From Modestobacter sp. Leaf380 (GTDB taxonomy: Bacteria > Actinomycetota > Actinomycetes > Mycobacteriales > Geodermatophilaceae): DNA of 64,000 nucleotides. The stretch lies in assembly GCF_001424485.1 (NCBI RefSeq), contig NZ_LMQC01000022.1, positions 124,001-188,000 of the forward strand, given 5' to 3'. The translations under genes were made by a program, and so were the position numbers. The notes below the pieces were generated by a model that searched no databases, was not told the DNA's origin, and saw only the letters and a program-made list of their open reading frames with translations. Shown one piece after another: positions 59,599 through 64,000 of the stretch (position 1 is its first letter; each line of letters begins with the position of its first letter).

Positions 59599-60689
59599 CG
59601 GCCGCGCGCATGGACCACGCCGGTCGGCGGGACCGCCTCCGGGCCGCCGCGGGTGAGCAGGGACTGGACGCCGTGCTGGTCACCAACCTGCTCAACGTGC
59701 GCTACCTGACCGGGTTCACCGGCTCGAACGGCGCGCTGCTCGTCCGCACCGGGGGCGCCGACCTCTTCGGCACCGACGGCCGGTACACCACCCAGGCCGG
59801 CACCCAGGTGCCCGACGTCGAGCTGCTGGTCGACCGCGGCACCGTCGGCGCGCTGACCGCCGCGGCCGCCGGGGTGGGCCGGTTGGGCTTCGAGTCCCAC
59901 GACGTCACCGTGGACGGGCTGCGTGCGCTGGAGAGGGTGCTCGAGGGCAGCGCCACCGAGCTGGTCGGCGTCCGCCGGGCCGTCGAGGGGCTGCGCGCGG
60001 TCAAGGACGACGACGAGGTGGACGCACTGCGCCGGGCCTGCACCGTCGCCGACCAGGCGCTGGCCGAGCTCGCCGCCGAGGGTGCCCTGCGCCCGGGGCG
60101 CACGGAGCTCGCCGTCGGGCGGGAGCTCGACGCCCGGATGCTGTCGCTGGGTGCGGAGTCCCCGAGCTTCGAGACGATCGTGGCCACCGGTGCGAACTCG
60201 GCGATCCCGCACCACCGTCCCGACACCACCGAGCTGCGCGACGGCGACTTCCTCAAGCTGGACTTCGGCGCCACCGTCGACGGCTACCACTCCGACATGA
60301 CCCGGACCCTGGTCCTGGGCCACGCCGCGGACTGGCAGCGCGAGGTGTACGCCCTGGTGCAGGCCTCCCAGGCCGCCGGGCGGGACGCGCTCGCGGTCGG
60401 TGCCGAGGTCACCGCGATCGACGCGGCGTCCCGCGACGTCATCGTCGCCGCCGGCCACGGGGAGCACTTCACGCACGGCCTCGGGCACGGCGTCGGCCTG
60501 GAGATCCACGAGGCTCCGGGCATCTCGGCCCTCGGCGCAGGTAGGCTGGCCGCCGGCATGGCCGTCACCGTGGAACCGGGGGTCTACCTCCCCGGCCACG
60601 GCGGTGTCCGGATCGAGGACACCCTGGTCGTCACGACCGACGAGCCCGAGTTGTTGACCCTCACGAGCAAGGAACTGCTGGTCCTCTAG
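59595..60689 (+). CDS. pepQ: Xaa-Pro peptidase (M24 family)
   Basis: 364 residues. The creatinase N-domain is followed by the pita-bread metalloprotease with metal ligands: [21 protein letters not shown] (two Asp), [13 protein letters not shown] (His), VEPGVYLPG (Glu) and [11 protein letters not shown] (Glu). Active-site residues look complete. It releases N-terminal or dipeptide residues before proline. Its TAG stop abuts the efp ATG with no gap, favouring coupled translation. Confidence 0.94.
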   Translation: MTAARMDHAGRRDRLRAAAGEQGLDAVLVTNLLNVRYLTGFTGSNGALLVRTGGADLFGTDGRYTTQAGTQVPDVELLVDRGTVGALTAAAAGVGRLGFESHDVTVDGLRALERVLEGSATELVGVRRAVEGLRAVKDDDEVDALRRACTVADQALAELAAEGALRPGRTELAVGRELDARMLSLGAESPSFETIVATGANSAIPHHRPDTTELRDGDFLKLDFGATVDGYHSDMTRTLVLGHAADWQREVYALVQASQAAGRDALAVGAEVTAIDAASRDVIVAAGHGEHFTHGLGHGVGLEIHEAPGISALGAGRLAAGMAVTVEPGVYLPGHGGVRIEDTLVVTTDEPELLTLTSKELLVL

Positions 60690-61250
60690 ATGGCTACCAC
60701 CAACGACCTCAAGAACGGCATCGTCCTCAAGCTGGACGGTCAGCTGTGGACCGTGACCGACTTCCAGCACGTGAAGCCGGGCAAGGGCGGCGCCTTCGTG
60801 CGCACCACGCTGAAGAACGTCCTGTCCGGGAAGGTCGTCGACCGCACGTTCAACGCCGGCCTGAAGGTCGAGACGGCGACCGTCGACAAGCGGACGATGA
60901 CCTACCTGTACCAGGACGGCGCCGACTACGTCTTCATGGACGGCGACACCTTCGAGCAGATCCCGGTCTCCGCGGCCACCCTGGGCAGCGCCTCGGACTA
61001 CCTGCTGGAGAACACCGAGGCCATGGTCGCCGTGCACGAGGGCGTCCCGCTGTTCGTCGAGCTGCCGGTGACCATGGAGCTCGTGGTGCAGCACACCGAC
61101 CCGGGCCTGCAGGGTGACCGCTCCACCGGTGGCACCAAGCCCGCCACCCTGGAGACCGGCGCCGAGATCCAGGTCCCGCTGTTCGTCACCACCGGCGAGA
61201 AGCTCAAGGTCGACACCCGCGACGGCCGGTACCTCGGCCGCGTCAGCTGA
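60690..61250 (+). CDS. efp: elongation factor P
   Basis: 186 residues, three OB-like domains. The loop [13 protein letters not shown] carries the Lys that reaches the peptidyl-transferase centre; end of protein [16 protein letters not shown] rescues ribosomes at proline runs. The frequent polyproline stretches of this genome (HIT, secF, mltG) make that relevant. The ATG immediately follows the pepQ stop. Confidence 0.97.
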   Translation: MATTNDLKNGIVLKLDGQLWTVTDFQHVKPGKGGAFVRTTLKNVLSGKVVDRTFNAGLKVETATVDKRTMTYLYQDGADYVFMDGDTFEQIPVSAATLGSASDYLLENTEAMVAVHEGVPLFVELPVTMELVVQHTDPGLQGDRSTGGTKPATLETGAEIQVPLFVTTGEKLKVDTRDGRYLGRVS

Positions 61251-61265
61251 TCGCGGCGACCTGAC

Positions 61266-61673
61266 GTGGCTGCCCGTTCCAAGGCGCGCAAGCGCGCCGT
61301 CGACGTCCTCTACGAGGCCGACCTGCGCGGTGGCGACGTCCTCCCGCTGCTGCGCGAGCGGGTGGCCGACGCCAACCCGCCGGTGCCCGACCACGCCGTC
61401 AGGCTGGTGGAGGGCGCTGTCGAGCACGGCGCCGACATCGACCGGCTGATCGGTGAGCACGCCTCGGGCTGGACGCTGGACCGGCTGCCCGACGTCGACC
61501 GGGCCATCCTGCGGATGGCGGTCTTCGAGCTGCTGTGGGTGCCCGACGTCCCCGACGCCGTCGTCATCGACGAGGCGGTGGAGCTGGCCAAGGCGCTGTC
61601 CACCGACGACTCGGCGGCCTACGTCAACGGCGTCCTGGGCGGCATCGTCCGCGCGGAGATACCCACCTCCTGA
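61266..61673 (+). CDS. nusB: transcription antitermination factor NusB
   Basis: 135 residues, all-helical. ARSKARKRAVDVLYEADLRG opens the family fold; RLPDVDRAILRMAVFELL and AVVIDEAVELAKALSTDDSA complete it. It binds boxA RNA with S10 in rRNA operons. GTG start 15 nt after efp; terminator follows the stop. Confidence 0.95.
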   Translation: MAARSKARKRAVDVLYEADLRGGDVLPLLRERVADANPPVPDHAVRLVEGAVEHGADIDRLIGEHASGWTLDRLPDVDRAILRMAVFELLWVPDVPDAVVIDEAVELAKALSTDDSAAYVNGVLGGIVRAEIPTS

Positions 61674-61679
61674 GCACGC

Positions 61680-61716
61680 ACGAAGGGCCCCTCCCGCACC
61701 GGGAGGGGCCCTTCGT
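61680..61716. terminator. strong bidirectional terminator between nusB and bldD
   Basis: A perfect 17-bp stem (ACGAAGGGCCCCTCCCG with its complement) around CAC. It lies between convergent genes. Confidence 0.9.
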
Positions 61717-61728
61717 CGTGCGGGTGGC

Positions 61729-62271
61729 TCAGCGGGGGGAGCGGCGGCGCTCCCAGTCGAGCTCCTCGTCCTCCTCGGACGTCGCGTAGCCGGTGCCGTC
61801 GGCGCCGGGGGAGAGCACGCCCCACTCGATGAGCCGGGTGGTCAGCTCGTCGGGGCTCATGTCGTAGATGATCGCCAGTGACTTGAGGTCCTCGGCGCGG
61901 ATCGACAGCACCTTGCCGTTGTAGTCGTGGCGCTGCGCCTGGATCGTCGAGGCGTACCGGGCCAGCGGGCCGGCCTCGTCGGCGGGCAGCGAGCCGAGCG
62001 ACTCCAGGTTGAGCACGATCTTGGTGGTCTTGGTGACCGCGGAGCTGGGGCGCGGGTCGGGCAGCAGCTCGGAGACCGGCACGCCGTAGAACACCGCGAG
62101 CTCCGACAGGCGCTGCACGGTCACGGCACGGTCCCCGCGCTCGTAGGAACCGACGACGACGGCCTTCCAGCGGCCGTGCGACTTGTCCTCGACACCCTGC
62201 AGCGAGAGACCCTGCTGGTTCCGGATCGCCCGGAGGCGAGCGCCCAGCGCCCGCGAGTAGTCGGTGCTCAT
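61729..62271 (-). CDS. bldD: developmental regulator BldD (cyclic-di-GMP-responsive)
   Basis: 180 residues. The N-terminal helix-turn-helix domain (LRAIRNQQGLSLQGVEDKS, then GRWKAVVVGSYERGDRAVTV) is nearly the Streptomyces BldD sequence. The C-terminal domain holds an exact RxD-x8-RxxD c-di-GMP motif: RHD, YNGKVLSI, RAED. It represses development genes when bound to tetrameric c-di-GMP. Extra residues after ~160 form an acidic tail. The ATG at 62269-62271 fits Streptomyces; upstream residues are non-coding. efp-nusB-bldD-pyrR order matches Streptomyces. Confidence 0.96.
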   Translation of the reverse strand: MSTDYSRALGARLRAIRNQQGLSLQGVEDKSHGRWKAVVVGSYERGDRAVTVQRLSELAVFYGVPVSELLPDPRPSSAVTKTTKIVLNLESLGSLPADEAGPLARYASTIQAQRHDYNGKVLSIRAEDLKSLAIIYDMSPDELTTRLIEWGVLSPGADGTGYATSEEDEELDWERRRSPR

Positions 62272-62313
62272 CAAGTCCTGCTCACTGTGTGTCGTCGGAT
62301 GCGGCTCCTGCTG

Positions 62314-62328
62314 GTCACTGAGAGTACT
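62314..62328. promoter_or_regulatory. BldD-box-like operator upstream of bldD
   Basis: TCACTGAGAGTAC matches the BldD consensus TnACnC(A/T)GAGTnA at all but two fixed positions. It overlaps a minus-strand TACTCT (62321-62326) that could be the bldD -10, with TTGCGC at 62342-62347 as a weak -35. Autoregulation is inferred. Confidence 0.5.
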
Positions 62329-62405
62329 CGCTGCAGGTGGTGCGCAACACCGGACGTCACCCGAGAGGGTCAGCCGGACGGCGCAGGTCACACCTGGGGG
62401 TGCGC

Positions 62406-62411
62406 TAGCGT
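62406..62411 (+). promoter_or_regulatory. candidate -10 box of the pyr operon
   Basis: TAGCGT, 62 nt before the pyrR ATG, so the PyrR-binding RNA would be within the transcript leader. Confidence 0.45.
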
Positions 62412-62431
62412 GCTCCCCGGACCCACGCACT

Positions 62432-62469
62432 CTCCTTTAACGACCCGTCCCGTGAGGCGGGGAAGGAGG
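62432..62469 (+). promoter_or_regulatory. PyrR-binding RNA element sequestering the pyrR ribosome site
   Basis: CTCCTT (62432-62437) pairs with AAGGAG (62463-62468), which is the ribosome binding site of pyrR. Inside, CCCGTC and GGCGGG form a 6-bp stem around CCGTGA. TTTAA after the first strand and GTCCCGTGAGGC in the loop region match the known PyrR-binding consensus. When UMP-bound PyrR holds the hairpin, translation should be blocked, as reported for mycobacterial pyrR. Confidence 0.8.
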
Positions 62470-62473
62470 CCTG

Positions 62474-63109
62474 ATGGCCCCGCCATCGACCTTGCCCACC
62501 GGCGTGCCCGCAGAGGGCCCCGAGACCACCAGCTCCACCCCGACCGCCACCGCGGGGGGTGTGCAGCAGCTGCTCTCCGCCGACGACGTCACCCGCGTCG
62601 TGGACCGGATCGCCCACCAGCTCATCGAGCGGGCGGCCAGCTCCACCTCCTCCGGGGACGGCCTGTCCGACCTGGTGCTGGTCGGCATCCCGACCCGGGG
62701 TGCCCCGCTGGCCCGGCGGCTCGCCGCCCGGATCGAGGCGTTCACCGGCACCGCCGTCGACGTGGGCACCGTGGACATCACGCTCTACCGCGACGACCTG
62801 CGCACCCGCGGCGTCCGCGCGCTGGAGGACACCCGGCTGCCCGACGCCGGCATCGACGGCCGGCTCGTCGTGCTCGTCGACGACGTGCTGTTCTCCGGGC
62901 GCTCGGTGCGCGCCGCCCTGGACGGCCTGCGTGACGTCGGCCGCCCGCGCGCCGTCCAGCTGGCGGTGCTGGTCGACCGCGGGCACCGCGAGCTGCCGAT
63001 CAAGGCCGACTTCGTCGGCAAGAACGTGCCGACGTCGCGCACCCAGCAGGTCCGGGTGCGGCTGGCCGAGGTCGACGGCGAGGACGGGGTGAGCGTCACC
63101 GATGCGTAG
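62474..63109 (+). CDS. pyrR: bifunctional pyrimidine regulator / uracil phosphoribosyltransferase PyrR
   Basis: 211 residues. PRTase signature [19 protein letters not shown], with [28 protein letters not shown] and [19 protein letters not shown], all PyrR-type. A ~30-residue Pro/Thr N-terminal extension precedes the fold. It senses UMP/UTP and binds pyr mRNA leaders. Start ATG has AAGGAGG four bases upstream, inside the hairpin. It overlaps pyrB by 8 bp. Confidence 0.96.
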   Translation: MAPPSTLPTGVPAEGPETTSSTPTATAGGVQQLLSADDVTRVVDRIAHQLIERAASSTSSGDGLSDLVLVGIPTRGAPLARRLAARIEAFTGTAVDVGTVDITLYRDDLRTRGVRALEDTRLPDAGIDGRLVVLVDDVLFSGRSVRAALDGLRDVGRPRAVQLAVLVDRGHRELPIKADFVGKNVPTSRTQQVRVRLAEVDGEDGVSVTDA

Positions 63110-64000
63110 GCACCTGCTCGAGTCCGCCGACCTGGACCGCGCCGACGCCACCCTGGTCCTGGACACCGCCGCCCAGATCGAGTCCGCGCTGGCCGGCCGC
63201 GAGGTCAAGAAGCTGCCCACCCTGCGCGGGCGCACGGTGGTCAACCTGTTCTTCGAGGACTCCACCCGGACCCGGATCAGCTTCGAGCTGGCCGCCAAGC
63301 GGCTCAGCGCCGACGTCATCAACTTCTCCGCCAAGGGCTCCAGCGTCTCCAAGGGGGAGAGCCTCAAGGACACCGCACTGACCCTGGAGGCGATGGGCGC
63401 CGACGGCATCGTCGTGCGGCACGGGTCCTCCGGGGCTCCGCACCGGCTGGCCACCTGGGTGGCCGGCAGCGTGGTCAACGCCGGCGACGGCACGCACGAG
63501 CACCCCACCCAGGCCCTGCTGGACGCCTACACGATCCGGCAGCGCCTGGGCCGGCTCGAGGGCGTCCGGGTCGTCATCACCGGGGACGTCCTGCACAGCC
63601 GGGTGGCCCGCTCCAACGTCTGGCTGCTGCACACCCTGGGCGCCGAGGTCACCCTGGTGGCCCCGCCGACCCTGCTGCCCGTCGGCGTCGGCTCCTGGCC
63701 CGTGACGGTCAGCTACGACCTGGACGCCGTCCTGCCCCAGGCCGACGTGGTGATGATGCTGCGCGTGCAGGGCGAGCGGATGAACGCCTCGTTCTTCCCC
63801 TCCGCCCGGGAGTACAGCCGCCGCTACGGCCTGGACGCTACCCGGATGGCCAAGCTCGCCGACGACGCGATCGTCATGCACCCCGGCCCGATGAACCGCG
63901 GCATGGAGATCGCCGCGGACGTCGCGGACTCACCCCGCTCGACGATCGTCGAGCAGGTCGGCAACGGCGTCAGCGTGCGCATGGCCGTCCTCTACCTGCT
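63102..64000 (+). CDS. pyrB: aspartate carbamoyltransferase catalytic subunit (cut by window end)
   Basis: The first ~299 residues are present; the frame is open to the window edge. Starts [11 protein letters not shown]. Carbamoyl-phosphate site [19 protein letters not shown], then [53 protein letters not shown], and the aspartate side [10 protein letters not shown] and [12 protein letters not shown]. First committed step of pyrimidine synthesis. ATG overlaps the last codons of pyrR, and control comes through the PyrR element upstream. Confidence 0.97.
   Translation, partial: MRRHLLESADLDRADATLVLDTAAQIESALAGREVKKLPTLRGRTVVNLFFEDSTRTRISFELAAKRLSADVINFSAKGSSVSKGESLKDTALTLEAMGADGIVVRHGSSGAPHRLATWVAGSVVNAGDGTHEHPTQALLDAYTIRQRLGRLEGVRVVITGDVLHSRVARSNVWLLHTLGAEVTLVAPPTLLPVGVGSWPVTVSYDLDAVLPQADVVMMLRVQGERMNASFFPSAREYSRRYGLDATRMAKLADDAIVMHPGPMNRGMEIAADVADSPRSTIVEQVGNGVSVRMAVLYL

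Noticed and set aside
63096-63881. A minus-strand frame of 261 codons at the right edge
   Set aside because: The plus strand here encodes a complete set of aspartate carbamoyltransferase motifs (pyrB).

Overview
This 64 kb window is chromosomal DNA from a very GC-rich actinobacterium. Gene content and order suggest a Geodermatophilaceae-like organism (Blastococcus, Modestobacter or Geodermatophilus group), but genus cannot be settled from sequence alone. The evidence is a BldD regulator with an intact cyclic-di-GMP motif, an SsgA-like sporulation/division protein, phosphatidylinositol mannoside genes, an RskA-type anti-sigma factor, and a backbone order matching other actinobacteria: polA-rpsA-coaE; thrS-HIT-pgsA-patA-pimA-pdxS-pdxT-yebC-ruvCAB-yajC-secD-secF-apt-rel-ppi-hisS-aspS; rarA-alaS-ruvX-mltG-aroE-aroC-aroK-aroB-aroQ-pepQ-efp-nusB; bldD; pyrR-pyrB. 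I see no insertion sequence, prophage or CRISPR array.

Layout. 0-6 kb: the end of a PaaX-like regulator, two small unknown genes, and a minus-strand livHMGF branched-chain amino-acid importer. Its LivH carries an unusual exported N-terminal domain. A PaaI-type thioesterase follows. 6-13.5 kb: polA, a methyltransferase, rpsA, a lipoprotein, a small unknown gene and coaE. 13.4-18 kb: tRNA genes for Gly, Cys and Val (minus) and Val (plus) enclose a CapA-like protein, an SsgA-like protein, an ECF sigma factor with its zinc anti-sigma factor, and a PGPGW membrane protein. 18-30 kb: accessory enzymes, then thrS, the phosphoinositol/PIM lipid cluster, PLP synthase and the RuvABC resolvasome. 30-38 kb: YajC-SecD-SecF, apt and Rel. 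38-45 kb: a DUF3105/cyclophilin pair, a metallo-hydrolase, hisS, an aldo/keto reductase and aspS. 44.6-46.6 kb is the most irregular stretch. It has three 67-bp palindromes, each 11-15 nt after a TGA stop, an aminotransferase, and a truncated, frameshifted pseudogene lying exactly between two of the palindromes. 47.5-64 kb: rarA, alaS and the cell-wall/shikimate/translation operon, then bldD and the start of the pyrimidine operon.

Operon logic. Many junctions are ATGA or GTGA four-base overlaps, implying translational coupling. Two junctions appear to use CTGA, meaning a CTG start. At least seven genes have a TANNNT box 6-8 nt before the start codon, the arrangement expected of leaderless mRNAs. 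Two regulatory circuits can be read directly: a PyrR-binding RNA hairpin that hides the pyrR ribosome binding site, and a BldD-box-like site upstream of bldD.
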